Source: Sinosporangium siamense (lineage in GTDB: Bacteria; Actinomycetota; Actinomycetes; Streptosporangiales; Streptosporangiaceae). From it: a stretch of DNA of 64,000 bases. The notes below the pieces were generated by a model. The model ran no database searches and was not told where the DNA came from. It saw only the letters and a list, made by a program, of their open reading frames with translations. A program made the position numbers and the translations under genes. Location of the stretch: NCBI RefSeq assembly GCF_016863435.1, contig NZ_BOOW01000035.1, positions 1 to 64,000 on the forward strand, in the 5' to 3' direction. This document shows positions 13,773 to 24,340 of this stretch, piece after piece. Every line of letters begins with the position of its first letter. Within the stretch, counting starts at the first letter, position 1.

Positions 13773-14581
13773 GCGGGAACATCCGGCTCCTGGCCGACAC
13801 CCTGGCGCGCGCCGGCAAGGAGAACCGGGCCGCGCTCATCGCCTATCTGCCCGCCGGCTTCCCGACCGTCGACGGCGGCATCGCCGCGATCCAGGCCGCC
13901 CTGTACGGCGGAGCCGACGTCTTCGAGGTCGGACTGCCGCACAGCGACCCGGTGCTGGACGGCCCGGTCATCCAGACCGCCGACGACATCGCCCTGCGCG
14001 GCGGCGTCCGGATCGGCGACGTCATACGCACCGTGCGAGAGGCCTACCGGGCCACCGGCAAGCCGGTGCTGGTTATGTCGTACTGGAATCCGATCTCCCG
14101 GTACGGCATCGAGCGTTTCGCCCGCGAACTGGCCGAGGCCGGCGGCGCGGGCTGCATCCTGCCCGACCTGCCCGTACAGGAATCCGCTGCCTGGCGCGAC
14201 CGCGCCACGAAGCTCGGCCTCGCCACCGTCTTCGTGGCCGCGCCGAGCAGCACCGGCCCGCGCCTGCGGGAGATCACCGCGGCCGGCTCGGGGTTCGTCT
14301 ACGCCTCCTCGCTGATGGGCGTCACCGGCGCCCGCGCGGCAGACGGCGAGGCCGCCCCCACCTTGGTGCGACGCCTCAGGGAGGTCACCGACCTTCCCGT
14401 GTGCGTCGGCACCGGCATCTCCAACGCCGCTCAGGCCGCCCGGGTCGCCCGTTACGCCGACGGCGTGATCGTCGGGACCGCCCTGGTCAAGGCCGTCCTC
14501 GACGCCCCCGATGAGGCCGCGGCCCTCACGGCGGTCAAGACGCTCACCGCCGAACTCGCCGAAGCCGTCCGCCGGACCTGA
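13769..14581 (+). CDS. trpA: Tryptophan synthase alpha subunit
   Basis: Cleaves indole-3-glycerol phosphate to indole, which is channelled to TrpB. The 270-residue TIM-barrel protein has the N-terminal [11 protein letters not shown] segment. The position usually written as catalytic Glu in the ELG(I/L)PFSDP motif reads EVGLPHSDP; the glutamate is retained but F is replaced by H. The strand with [12 protein letters not shown] and the phosphate-binding VGTGI segment are present. The start is GTG 13769, coupled to trpB. Confidence 0.96.
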   Translation: MSGNIRLLADTLARAGKENRAALIAYLPAGFPTVDGGIAAIQAALYGGADVFEVGLPHSDPVLDGPVIQTADDIALRGGVRIGDVIRTVREAYRATGKPVLVMSYWNPISRYGIERFARELAEAGGAGCILPDLPVQESAAWRDRATKLGLATVFVAAPSSTGPRLREITAAGSGFVYASSLMGVTGARAADGEAAPTLVRRLREVTDLPVCVGTGISNAAQAARVARYADGVIVGTALVKAVLDAPDEAAALTAVKTLTAELAEAVRRT

Positions 14582-14598
14582 CCGCTCCACGGGCAACT

Positions 14599-14631
14599 AC
14601 ATGGATTATCCAATAATTGGATAATCCATGT
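14599..14631. promoter_or_regulatory. 33-bp perfect palindromic operator of the MarR gene
   Basis: Two 16-base arms (starting ACATGGATTATCCAAT) flank a single central A and match perfectly. The palindrome ends one base before the MarR start codon and contains a -10-like GATAAT at 14620-14625, so binding would block transcription start. It is strikingly AT-rich for this genome. MarR proteins usually repress their own promoter through such a site. Confidence 0.75.
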
Positions 14632-15075
14632 ATGTTCGCGGTCATGGATGCCAGACGGCTGGATCGGGAACTGATCGACTACCTCTTCGTCCTGCACGAC
14701 CACGTGCACGGCGAGCTGAAGAGCATGCTGCGCGAACTGGAGTTGACCGACGCGCAGGCCGGCGCGCTGTGGCGGCTCACCGGTGAGCCGCCGATGACGG
14801 CGCGCCGCCTGGCCGAGGTTCTGAACTGCGACGCGTCGACCGCGACATCGATGATCGACCGGCTGGAAAGGCAGGGTCTGGTGAGCCGTGAGCCCCACCC
14901 CACCGACCGCCGCGCGAAGATCGTCCGGCTCACCCTCGAGGGATGCACCCTGCGGGATCGCGTCATCCGGCACGCCGTCGAACGCTCCCCGTTCGCCCGG
15001 CTCGACGAGGAAAGCCGGCGCCGGTTGCATGCGCTGCTGCGCCAGGCGAGCACTCACGATCAGGAGGCGTCGTGA
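14632..15075 (+). CDS. MarR-family transcriptional regulator
   Basis: A 147-residue winged-helix dimeric regulator. The recognition region is RRLAEVLNCDASTATSMIDR and the wing is SREPHPTDRRAKIVRLT, both typical of MarR. I start it at ATG 14632, directly after the palindromic operator; a second ATG at 14644 is possible. No Shine-Dalgarno is present, so the mRNA may be leaderless. The stop overlaps the start of the downstream SDR gene by 4 bp (GTGA), implying that the regulator controls itself and that oxidoreductase. The effector is unknown. Confidence 0.9.
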   Translation: MFAVMDARRLDRELIDYLFVLHDHVHGELKSMLRELELTDAQAGALWRLTGEPPMTARRLAEVLNCDASTATSMIDRLERQGLVSREPHPTDRRAKIVRLTLEGCTLRDRVIRHAVERSPFARLDEESRRRLHALLRQASTHDQEAS

Positions 15076-15956
15076 CCGTGATCATCACCGGCGCGTCCGG
15101 GCTGGGCCTGGTGACGGCCCATCACCTCGTGCAGGCCGGGACGGATGTGCTCCTCATCGGCAGGGACCCCGCCAGAACCGCCGCCGCGGCCAAGCAGCTG
15201 GGCGGCGTCAAGACCTACACGGCGGATTTGTCCGCGTGGTCGCAGGTGCGCGACCTGGCGGCGAAACTGGCGGCCGACGGCGTCCGCATCGACGTCCTGA
15301 TCAACAACGCCGGAGCCGCCTTCCCCCGCTACGGGCAAACGGCTGACGGGGTCGAACGCACCTACGCGATCAACCACCACGCACCCTTCCTCCTGACGCA
15401 CACCCTCTTGGAGGCGGGCGCGTTCACCTCCACCGCCCGGATCATCAACCTCTCCAGCTTTGTGGAGAAGCGCGGCAAACTCGACCCCACCGACCCGGAC
15501 GTCGCCGGGACCTCATGGGGCAGGCGGTTCTACTCGCAGATCCACGTCTACTCCACCAGCAAACTGGTCGGCCTCCTCGCGACCGCGGAACTCGCCCGCC
15601 GCCTGCCCGAAGGCATGAGCGCCTACAACGCCAACCCCGGAATGGTGAAGGGCACCGGCATGAACACCAACGCCGGCGGCCTGATGCGCCTGACCGCCCC
15701 CGTGTTCCGGCCCTTCTCCATCACGCCGGACAAGGGCGTACGAACCCCCGTCTGGCTGGCCACCGCCACCCCCGCTCCACACCCCAGCGGAGGCTTCTTC
15801 ACCGACTGCCGCCCGGACTCGCCTTCCCCCCTCGCCCGCGACACCACCCTCGCCCACACCGTCTACGAACGAACCGCCACCCTCCTGGGCGTGCCCCCCT
15901 TGAGCCGTCAAGCCCCCACGCCGGGGTTCACAGCGCCGTCCGACGGGGCAGGCTAG
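15072..15956 (+). CDS. Short-chain dehydrogenase/reductase
   Basis: A 294-residue SDR, of the retinol-dehydrogenase-like type. The nucleotide-binding motif is TGASGLGL, the structural motif NNAG is at about residues 81-84, and the catalytic pair is YSTSK, with an upstream serine in NLSSF. The start is GTG 15072 with AGGAGG at 15062-15067, overlapping the MarR stop codon. The substrate is unknown. The shared operon with a MarR repressor suggests that the enzyme handles the small molecule sensed by the regulator, but that is an inference. Confidence 0.88.
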   Translation: MTVIITGASGLGLVTAHHLVQAGTDVLLIGRDPARTAAAAKQLGGVKTYTADLSAWSQVRDLAAKLAADGVRIDVLINNAGAAFPRYGQTADGVERTYAINHHAPFLLTHTLLEAGAFTSTARIINLSSFVEKRGKLDPTDPDVAGTSWGRRFYSQIHVYSTSKLVGLLATAELARRLPEGMSAYNANPGMVKGTGMNTNAGGLMRLTAPVFRPFSITPDKGVRTPVWLATATPAPHPSGGFFTDCRPDSPSPLARDTTLAHTVYERTATLLGVPPLSRQAPTPGFTAPSDGAG

Positions 15957-16044
15957 TCGGCAGGAGCCAAGCCCTTGCGGAACGCAAACGGTGCGAAGCG
16001 CTGATCGCCCTGTGACGCGGAGTGGGGGTTGCTAGCGTAGAGTC

Positions 16045-16755
16045 ATGAAGGTAGAGCCCAGGAGCGCGGAAATGATCAAGCGACCACTTCCCGCCCCGTC
16101 GGATCCACCCGACCCGGAGGCCGACGCGGAGTGGGAGCTACGCAAGTCGATGATCGATGCTGCTATGCAGCAGTCCTCGTCCCCCGACGAGGTCGACTGG
16201 ACCAACTTTCCCATTCACGGATACTTCGCCGAAGATCTCGATCACATTCCGGGTTTGCCTGCGCACGCTGAGCTAATAGATGGAAGCTTGGTGCTCGTAA
16301 GTCCGCAGGTTCGCTTTCACTCCCTCACGATCTTTCTTCTGGAGCTGGGCCTCCGCCGCACCCTCCCGGCTCACCTCCGCGTGCGCAGGGAGATGAGCGT
16401 GATCCTGGGGCCACTGCAGCGTCCTGAACCCGACTTGGTCGTGGTGGACGCCGACGCTGACAAAGGCATCACCCGGCAGTCCTCCTACGCCGCCGTGAGT
16501 GTGCTCCTCGCGCTGGAGGTGGTGTCCGTCGAGTCCGCCACACGCGACCGCACCCGCAAGCCGCAACTCTACGCGGAGGCGGGTATCCCGCATTTCTGGC
16601 GGGTGGAGGAGTCCGACGGGCTTCCAGTCGTGCACACGTTCAAGCTGGACCCGGTCGAGAAAACATACATCGCCACGGGCGTCCACCATGACCGCCTCAC
16701 GGTCGGCGAGCCCTTCGAGATCGACATCGACCTCACCGAGATCAACCACCTCTGA
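16045..16755 (+). CDS. Uma2-family protein (DUF820, restriction-endonuclease-like fold)
   Basis: A 236-residue member of the Uma2/DUF820 family, which is greatly expanded in some actinomycetes. The PD-(D/E)xK-like elements are visible as RPEPDLVVVD followed by LALEVVS and a later lysine in RTRKPQLYAEAGIPHFWRV, a typical family signature. The first 45 residues are an extension with no recognisable domain. A biological role has not been established for the family. ATG 16045 comes six bases after a -10-like TAGCGT, again suggesting leaderless expression. It converges on pheT, with a shared hairpin between them. Confidence 0.85.
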   Translation: MKVEPRSAEMIKRPLPAPSDPPDPEADAEWELRKSMIDAAMQQSSSPDEVDWTNFPIHGYFAEDLDHIPGLPAHAELIDGSLVLVSPQVRFHSLTIFLLELGLRRTLPAHLRVRREMSVILGPLQRPEPDLVVVDADADKGITRQSSYAAVSVLLALEVVSVESATRDRTRKPQLYAEAGIPHFWRVEESDGLPVVHTFKLDPVEKTYIATGVHHDRLTVGEPFEIDIDLTEINHL

Positions 16756-16817
16756 CCACGCCAACCGCCGGGCGTTCTGACAAGACCATGCTAAGCCGGG
16801 CCACCCGGACAACACGC

Positions 16818-16856
16818 ACAAACGGCTGGTACGGCAGTGCCGTACCAGCCGTTTGT
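16818..16856. terminator. Perfect 19-bp inverted repeat between convergent Uma2 and pheT genes
   Basis: Arms at 16818-16836 and 16838-16856 are perfectly complementary around a single G. The arm starts ACAAACGGCTGG. Being symmetrical and located between convergent genes, it most likely terminates both. The DNA could also extrude as a cruciform. Confidence 0.8.
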
Positions 16857-16863
16857 CGTGAGG

Positions 16864-19424
16864 TCAGACGCCTCGCAGGTGGGCGCCGAGGCGCTCGGCG
16901 GCGACCGCGACTGCGGCGTCGCGGGCGGCTGTGGTCTCCTCGACGGTGAGGGTGCGGTCGGGGGCGCGGAAGCGCAGGGTGTAGGCGAGGGACTTGTTGC
17001 CTTCGCCGACCTGTGCGCCGGTGTAGACGTCGAACAGCCGCACCGACTCCAGGAGCTCGCCCGCGCCGTCGCGCAGGGCGGTCTCCACGTCGGCCACGGA
17101 GGTCCAGTCGGGCACGATCAGGGCGACGTCCTGGGTCGCCACCGGGTAGGCGGAGACCCGGCGGGCCTGGACGGGGCCGGTGTGGAGGCGCTCTAGCCGG
17201 GTGAGCTCGAGCTCCATGGCGCAGGCGCGCGGCGGCAGGCCGTAGGCCTCGACGACTCTCGGGTGGAGTTCGCCGGCGTGGCCGACGAGGGTGTCGCCGA
17301 CGTAGAGGGCGGCGCAGCGGCCCGGGTGCCAGGGGGCGTGCTGGTCGGCCTGGACCGACAGCTCGGCTCCGGCCTCTCGGGCGACGGCGCGGGCGGCCTC
17401 GACCGCGTCGGCCCAGCCCGCGGCGCGGCCCTTGCCCCACCAGCCGGAGCGCTCGAACTCGCCGGTCAGCACGACGGCGACCCGCAGCGGCTGGTCGGGC
17501 AGGGCCGCCGCGACGGCGGCCAGCTCGTCCTCGGTGGGGCGGCGGTCGACGCGCAGCACCGGCGCCCGGTCGGGGGCGTCCTCACGCGGGCGGTAGACGA
17601 GGCCCGTCTCGAACAGGGCGACGTCGCCGAAGCCGCGCCCGACGTTGCGCACCGCGGTCTTGAACAGACCGGGCAGCAGTGTCGTGCGCATGAACGGCTC
17701 GTCCTCCGACAGCGGGTTGGTGAGCCGCACGGCGCGCCGGCGCGCGTCGTCGTCGGTGAGCAGCAGGTCGTCGAGATCGCGCGCCCCGACGAACGGGTAG
17801 GCCAGCACCTCGGTGTAACCGGCCCCGGCGAGGGCGCGGCCGACGCGGCGGCGCAGCCGCTGGGCCTCGGTGAGCCCGGCGCCCGCGGGGGCGGGCGGCA
17901 GGACCGAGGGCAGCTTGTCGTAGCCTTCGAGCCGCATGACCTCTTCCGCGAGGTCGTTGGGGTCGGTGAGGTCGGGCCGCCAGCTCGGCGGAACAACGGT
18001 GATCATGTCGTCGCCGACGACTCTGAGCAGCTCGGTGAGCTCCCCGGTGGACACGGTGCCGGTGGCGTCGACTCCGTGGGGGCCCTCCCCCGCGCCTTCC
18101 ACCACGCCGTCGGCGACCGTGCAGCCCACCTGCTCCAGGCGGTGCACGACGGTCTCCCGCGAGTAGGGCACGCCGGCGACCGCGCCGGGGTGACCTGTCG
18201 GGATGGCGATGGCCGTCGGCGCCACGTCGACCTGGGCGTGGGTGACGCCGGGCGAGACGGTGGCGCCGCCGAGCTCGGCGAGGAGGGACACCGCGCGCCA
18301 CGAGGCCACCAGCGGCAGCTCGCGGTCGACGCCCCGCTCGAAGCGCTTGGACGCCTCGCTGACGAGGTTGTGCCGGCGGGACATGCGCGCGGTGCCGGTC
18401 GCGGAGAAGTGGGCGGCCTCGATGACCAGGTCGACCGAGTCGTCGGCGATCTCGGTGTCCTTGCCGCCCATGGTGCCGGCGAGGCCGATCGGGCCCGAGT
18501 CGTCGGTGATCAGGATGTCCTCGGGGTGGAGCTCGCGGTCCACGTGGTCGAGGGTCGTGAGCCGCTCGCCGGGCTCGGCCCTGCGCACCACGATGCCGCC
18601 GCTGAGCCGCCCACGGTCGAAGGCGTGCAGCGGCTGGCCGAGCTCCAGCATCACGTAGTTGGTGATGTCGACGGCCAGCGACACCGGCCGCATGCCGGCG
18701 CGCGCCAGGCGCACCCGCATCCACAGGGGGCTCTGCGCGGCCGGGTCGAAGCCGGTGACCTCGCGCAGCACGAAGCGGTCGCAGGCCGTGGGGTCGGCGA
18801 TGGAGGCGGGGAACGCCTCGCCGGAAGCCTCGGGCAGGTCGACGGCCGCGGGGTCGCGGAACTCGACGCCGAAGGCGGTGGCCGCCTCGCGGGCGACGCC
18901 GCGGATCGACAGCGCGTAACCCCGGTCGGGGGTCACCTCAAGCTCGATCACATCGTCGCGCAGGCCGAGCAGCGTGGCGACGTCGGCGCCGATCGGCGTG
19001 CCGGCGGGCAGCACGAGGATGCCTGGGCTGGAGTCGGCGATGCCGAGCTCGGCCTCCGAGCAGATCATGCCCTCGGAGACGTGGCCGTAGGTCTTGCGGG
19101 CGCCGATCTCGAAACCGCCGGGCAGCACCGAGCCGGGAAGCGCGACCGGCACGAGGTCGCCGGCCTCGAAGTTGACCGCACCGCAGACGATGCCGCGCGG
19201 GGCGGCCTCGCCGACCTCGACCTGGCAGTGGCGGATGGGCTTCTTGAAGCCCTCAAGGGTCTTGAACTCGAGGACCCTGCCGACCACGATGTTCTTGATC
19301 TCGTGGCCGACCGAGGTGATCGACTCCAGTTTGAGGCCGGCCGCGGTAAGGCGGTCGGCGATCTCGTGGGCGGTGGCGGCGGGGAGGTCGGCGTGCTCCC
19401 GCAACCAGGAAAGCGGGACCTTCA

Positions 19425-19425
<1 letters not shown>
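16864..19425 (-). CDS. pheT: Phenylalanyl-tRNA synthetase beta subunit
   Basis: Non-catalytic subunit of the alpha2-beta2 PheRS; carries tRNA recognition and editing. The 853-residue protein has the expected order. An EMAP/OB-type tRNA-binding domain (about 40-150) comes first, then the B3/B4 editing domain (about 210-380) and B5 with [10 protein letters not shown]. The catalytic-like core and the C-terminal anticodon-binding FDX-ACB domain (about 760-853) follow. Its ATG overlaps the pheS stop in TGATG, and GGAGG precedes it. Confidence 0.96.
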
Positions 19426-20585
<1,160 letters not shown>

Positions 20586-20613
20586 CTATCGCCCGCGCGA
20601 GCCGGGAGGCGGC

Positions 20614-21696
20614 TCAGGCGAAGTCGGGCGTGCCGGTGGGCACGGTAAATCGAAACTCAGCCCCGCCTTCGGGCGCCCGCTGGACGACGATGCCGCCGCC
20701 GTGGGCCTCGACCAGGCCCTTGACGATGAACAGGCCAAGCCCCGTGCCGCCCCTGCGCCTGCCGTTGCCGCGCCAGAACTGCCGGAACACGCGCGTGGAC
20801 AGCTCGGGCGCGATGCCCTCGCCCTGGTCACGCACGGACACGGTCACTCCCTGCTCGCTTGGTTCAACGACTATTGTCACCGTACCGCGTCCGTGGCGCA
20901 CAGCGTTTTCCGCGAGGTTGGCCAGAATCTGATCGACCTTGTCCTGGTCAAGCCAGGTCTCCGGGAGTTCGCCGCGGATCTCCAGCCGGAACCGGTCCTC
21001 GGCGTCGCCGGCGGCGACCCGCCCCGCGATCACCTTGCGCGCCCGGGCCGGGATGTCGACGACCTGCCGGTGGATCTCCAGCCGCCCCGACTCGATGCGC
21101 GACACGTCGAGCAGCTCGGTGATGAGCCGCGTCACGCGGTCGGCGTCGGCGTTGACGGTCTCCAGCATGATGCGCTTCTGATCGTCGGTGAAACGGTCCC
21201 ACTTGGCGAGCAGCGTCGCGGTGAAGCCCTTGACGCTCGTCAGCGGCGACCGCAGCTCGTGGGCGACGGTCGAGACGAGATCGGCGCGGCTGCGCTCCAG
21301 GCGCGCCCTCGCGCCTCCGTCGCGCAGGGTGATGACGACCTTGACGACCTCGCCGCCGCGCTCGGGGCGGCGCACCAGGCGCGCGGCCACCATCAGCTCG
21401 TGGCCGCCGGGCAGGTGCAGGGGCCGCTCGGTCACGCGGGTGCGGGTCCGCAGGCCGCCGCCGGGCTCCAGGCACTTCCACCAGTCGCGGCCGTCGGAGT
21501 CGCGGAAGGGGAAGACGTCACGCATGTCGCGCCCGACCGCCTTCTCGGCCGCCACCCCTGTCAACCTCGCCGCGGCGCGGTTGACGATCAGGACGCGGCC
21601 CTGCCGGTCGGCTACGAGGAGGCCGTCGGGGAGATCGTCGATGTGGACCACGCACGCGGCATCTGCGACACGCTGATCGGTGTTGTCACCGCGCAC
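20614..21696 (-). CDS. Soluble PAS-domain sensor histidine kinase
   Basis: A 360-residue histidine kinase without a membrane segment, so it senses a cytoplasmic signal. An N-terminal PAS domain spans about residues 15-120 (LPDGLLVADRQGRVLIVN). The phosphorylated histidine is in VAHELRSPLTSVKGF. The ATPase domain has the N box ENAVRHG, the G1 box DQGEGIA and the G2 box GTGLGLFIV. The start is GTG 21696 with AGGAGG eight bases upstream. No response regulator is adjacent, so it is an orphan kinase. The gene lies between the SpoU methyltransferase and pheS, all leftward. Confidence 0.9.
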   Translation of the reverse strand: MRGDNTDQRVADAACVVHIDDLPDGLLVADRQGRVLIVNRAAARLTGVAAEKAVGRDMRDVFPFRDSDGRDWWKCLEPGGGLRTRTRVTERPLHLPGGHELMVAARLVRRPERGGEVVKVVITLRDGGARARLERSRADLVSTVAHELRSPLTSVKGFTATLLAKWDRFTDDQKRIMLETVNADADRVTRLITELLDVSRIESGRLEIHRQVVDIPARARKVIAGRVAAGDAEDRFRLEIRGELPETWLDQDKVDQILANLAENAVRHGRGTVTIVVEPSEQGVTVSVRDQGEGIAPELSTRVFRQFWRGNGRRRGGTGLGLFIVKGLVEAHGGGIVVQRAPEGGAEFRFTVPTGTPDFA

Positions 21697-22373
21697 GACC
21701 CCGCCTCCTGTCGACCTACAAGGCCGACAATAGCGGGTTTCCCGCACTCTGGAGGAGCCTCACTTGCCGCTCTGGGTGCGCGTGTCGGCATACCGGCAGA
21801 CAGGGGGCCACTGTCGCGAAAAAACAGCATTGCAATTGACCTGACATCACCCCGCCACCCGCCCGAACCGGGCTTCCCGGCTCCCTCACTCCGGCTCCGC
21901 GAAAAGCCCCACTTCGCACACTGGCCGCGTTCATCAACAAACCATGCCAGAGATCTGCATCCCCCACCCAATCCCCCGATCATGCCGTCCGGGGGTGCCG
22001 CAATCCGCACTCCTAAAACGTCCGGCGGGTGTACGGAGGACAAACTTCGCGATCGCCAAGGTGGTATTCCGGAATACCGATCAACCCGCTTCCGGAGGAT
22101 TCTCACTTCCCCGCCGAGCGCACACGAAGGCACCGGGACAGGCGACCGCTGCCAAGGCGGGGCCCAAACTCTCCACATGACCGCAGCCCTGGATATGGGC
22201 CGCCCGGGGACGAGACACTCCGCGCTCTCGATCCGCACGCCCGCAGCCCGGAACTACTCCTTGCAAGCCGCTCAGCCCGCCTCCGGCGGACTCTCACCTT
22301 TCTCGCAGGGCAGAGGGTCCGCCGTGGCCAAGCCGAGGCCCTCCGCACCTCTGGAGCGCCGCCCCCGCCGGGT
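21697..22373. other. Non-coding gap with three copies of a degenerate element
   Basis: No convincing gene in 677 bp. A loosely repeated element of about 25 bp resembling CCGCTTCCGGAGGATTCTCA occurs near 21742, 22087 and 22278 in the same orientation. A minus-strand -10-like TATTGT at 21727-21732 could drive the kinase gene, but no -35 box accompanies it. Confidence 0.4.
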
Positions 22374-23195
22374 TCACTTCTCCCGCTGGGCCCGCGCGGA
22401 GGCGTAGAGGCAGACGGCGGCCGCCGTGGCGAGGTTGAGACTCTCCGCACGACCGTAGATCGGGACACGCACCACGTCGTCGGCGAGCGCGAGGATGTCC
22501 TCGGGCAGCCCCCACGCCTCGTTACCGAAGATCCAGGCGGTCGGGCCGCTCAGGTCGACGTCGTCGAGGGTGACCGTGCCCGCGCCGTCGGCGGCGAGGA
22601 CGCGCATGCCCTGGGCCTTCAGGTGCTCGGCGGCCCGCGCGGCGGTCACGCCGGTCGCGACGGGCACGTGGAAGAGGCTGCCGGCGCTGGCCCGTACACA
22701 TTTGCCGTTGTAGGGGTCGACGGAGGCGTCGGTGAACAGCACGGCGTCGGCCCCGGCGGCGTCCGCCACCCGCACGACCGTGCCGGCGTTGCCGGGGTCG
22801 CGCACATGGGCGAGCACGGCGACGAGCCGCGCCGCCTCGACACCCGGCTCGGGGTACGGCACAGCCGAGGAAAGCTCGACATGGACGAAGCGGCAGACCG
22901 CGAGCAGGCCCTGCGGGGTCACGGTCTGGGCCAGCTCGGCCATGACCTCCCCGCTGGCCCGGAAAACCGGCACATCGGCCGCCGCGGCGGCGGCCACGAG
23001 CTCGGGGTGGCGGGCTTCGGCCTCACCGGTGGTGAACAGCTCCACGACCACGCCGGGAAGCTCAAGCGCCTCACGGACCGCCTGCGGCCCTTCGGCCAGG
23101 AAGGCACGATCCCGATCGCGGAACGCCCGCTTGGTGAGCCTGCGGGCGGCCTTGACCCTCGGCGACCTGATGTTGGTCAGCTCAGACCCCGTCAC
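22374..23195 (-). CDS. TrmH/SpoU-family RNA 2'-O-methyltransferase
   Basis: SAM-dependent methylation of an rRNA or tRNA ribose. The 273-residue protein has an N-terminal substrate-binding domain and a C-terminal trefoil-knot SPOUT domain. Its three motifs are present: motif 1 RDPGNAGTVVRVADAAG, motif 2 IFGNEAWGLPE, motif 3 VPIYGRAESLNLATAAAV. The start is set at GTG 23195, with AGGGGA six bases upstream; ATG 23210 is in frame. It follows rplT on the same strand and may be read from the infC operon past the hairpins at 23420-23491. The exact target nucleotide is unknown. Confidence 0.9.
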   Translation of the reverse strand: MTGSELTNIRSPRVKAARRLTKRAFRDRDRAFLAEGPQAVREALELPGVVVELFTTGEAEARHPELVAAAAAADVPVFRASGEVMAELAQTVTPQGLLAVCRFVHVELSSAVPYPEPGVEAARLVAVLAHVRDPGNAGTVVRVADAAGADAVLFTDASVDPYNGKCVRASAGSLFHVPVATGVTAARAAEHLKAQGMRVLAADGAGTVTLDDVDLSGPTAWIFGNEAWGLPEDILALADDVVRVPIYGRAESLNLATAAAVCLYASARAQREK

Positions 23196-23419
23196 GTGTT
23201 GTCCCCTCATGTCCCGCCGTCCCAGCGCCTTGCCTTCATCTCAGCCCGATCACCGGCCGACCGGCCGGTTTTCCAGGCCCGTGCCCGTCTCAGTAGGACC
23301 TGCCTGTCCCCTGCCGATCAGCCGACCCTAGCGCCACAGATGCCGGCTGGGATCCGGCCCGCCGGGCCCGGAGCTTCACGGCTCAGACGTGCGGGCTGCG
23401 CCGTGCCCCGGCATGACAA

Positions 23420-23448
23420 GAGGGGCCCACCTAGCCGGTAGACCCCTC
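23420..23448 (-). terminator. Hairpin downstream of rplT
   Basis: GAGGGG (23420-23425) pairs with CCCCTC (23443-23448), with an inner ACC/GGT pairing. Second of two hairpins after rplT; on the minus strand it is followed by TTGTC. Confidence 0.45.
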
Positions 23449-23460
23449 GAAAGGCGCGCC

Positions 23461-23491
23461 GTCCCTCGCTCCCCTCGGGGAGGAGCGGGAC
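23461..23491 (-). terminator. GC-rich terminator after rplT
   Basis: A long GC stem between GTCCC (23461-23465) and GGGAC (23487-23491), enclosing CGCTCC/GGAGCG-type pairing with a small bulge, lies about 75 bp after the rplT stop. No U tract, as is common in actinomycetes. Confidence 0.5.
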
Positions 23492-23565
23492 GGGCACCGT
23501 GGACGTGTGCCTGGAGCTCGCGCTGGGCGTGGCTTAGGCACGCGCCGTCGGCTCGTGTGCCCGGC

Positions 23566-23949
23566 TCAGCTCGCGACCGGCGCGTTGACGTCGGCCGGGA
23601 GGGCCTTGCGCGCGGCCTCGACCAGCGTGGCGAAGGTCTGGCTGTCGGTGACGGCCAGATCAGCGAGGATCTTGCGGTCGACCTCGATGCCGGCGGCCTT
23701 CAGGCCCTGGATGAACCGGTTGTAGGTGATGCCGTTGGCCCTGGCCGCGGCGTTGATCCGCTGGATCCACAGCCGGCGGAAGGCGCCCTTGCGGTCCTTG
23801 CGGTCGCGGTAGGCATAGGTCAGCGAGTGGAGCATCTGCTCCTTGGCCTTGCGGTAGAGCCGCGACCGCTGGCCCCGGTAACCGCTCGCCCGCTCGAGGA
23901 CGACCCTGCGCTTCTTCTTGGCGTTGATCGCCCGCTTCACGCGTGCCAT
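23566..23949 (-). CDS. rplT: 50S ribosomal protein L20
   Basis: Early-assembly 23S rRNA-binding protein. The 127-residue sequence begins [20 protein letters not shown] and is rich in basic residues, matching the family in length and content. Last gene of the infC-rpmI-rplT operon. In many bacteria L20 represses its own operon; no clear L20 binding site was identified here. Confidence 0.97.
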   Translation of the reverse strand: MARVKRAINAKKKRRVVLERASGYRGQRSRLYRKAKEQMLHSLTYAYRDRKDRKGAFRRLWIQRINAAARANGITYNRFIQGLKAAGIEVDRKILADLAVTDSQTFATLVEAARKALPADVNAPVAS

Positions 23950-23973
23950 CTGATATCTCCCCGGGGGTCGGTC

Positions 23974-24168
23974 TTACTTGGCGAGCAGCTTCTTGATCTT
24001 CTTGGTGTCGGCGTCGGACATCACGACGTCCGGTGCGAGCCGACGTGTACGGGTGGACGGCTTGTGCTCGAACAGGTGCTTCCTGTTGGCACGGCGGCGA
24101 ATGACCTTGCCGGTAGCGGTCAGCCGGAATCGCTTCTTCGCACCGCTGTGCGTCTTCATCTTCGGCAT
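23974..24168 (-). CDS. rpmI: 50S ribosomal protein L35
   Basis: A 64-residue basic protein starting [20 protein letters not shown], the standard L35 N-terminus. The longer open frame upstream is unrelated to the family. It sits between infC and rplT in the conserved translation operon. Confidence 0.97.
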   Translation of the reverse strand: MPKMKTHSGAKKRFRLTATGKVIRRRANRKHLFEHKPSTRTRRLAPDVVMSDADTKKIKKLLAK

Positions 24169-24340
24169 CTCAGCCGTCTCTCCCTCTGTCGTCTCCGTAG
24201 CCGATGCCCGAGCCGGTCCACCGGGGGCAAGGGCACGCCTCACCCGAGACCGGACCTGGTCTCGGCTCCTCGCGGGTGGCCACCCGGCCCGATCGCGGCT
24301 CAGCCCCCCGCGGGGACCGGCGCGGACCGGGCGACCCGCG

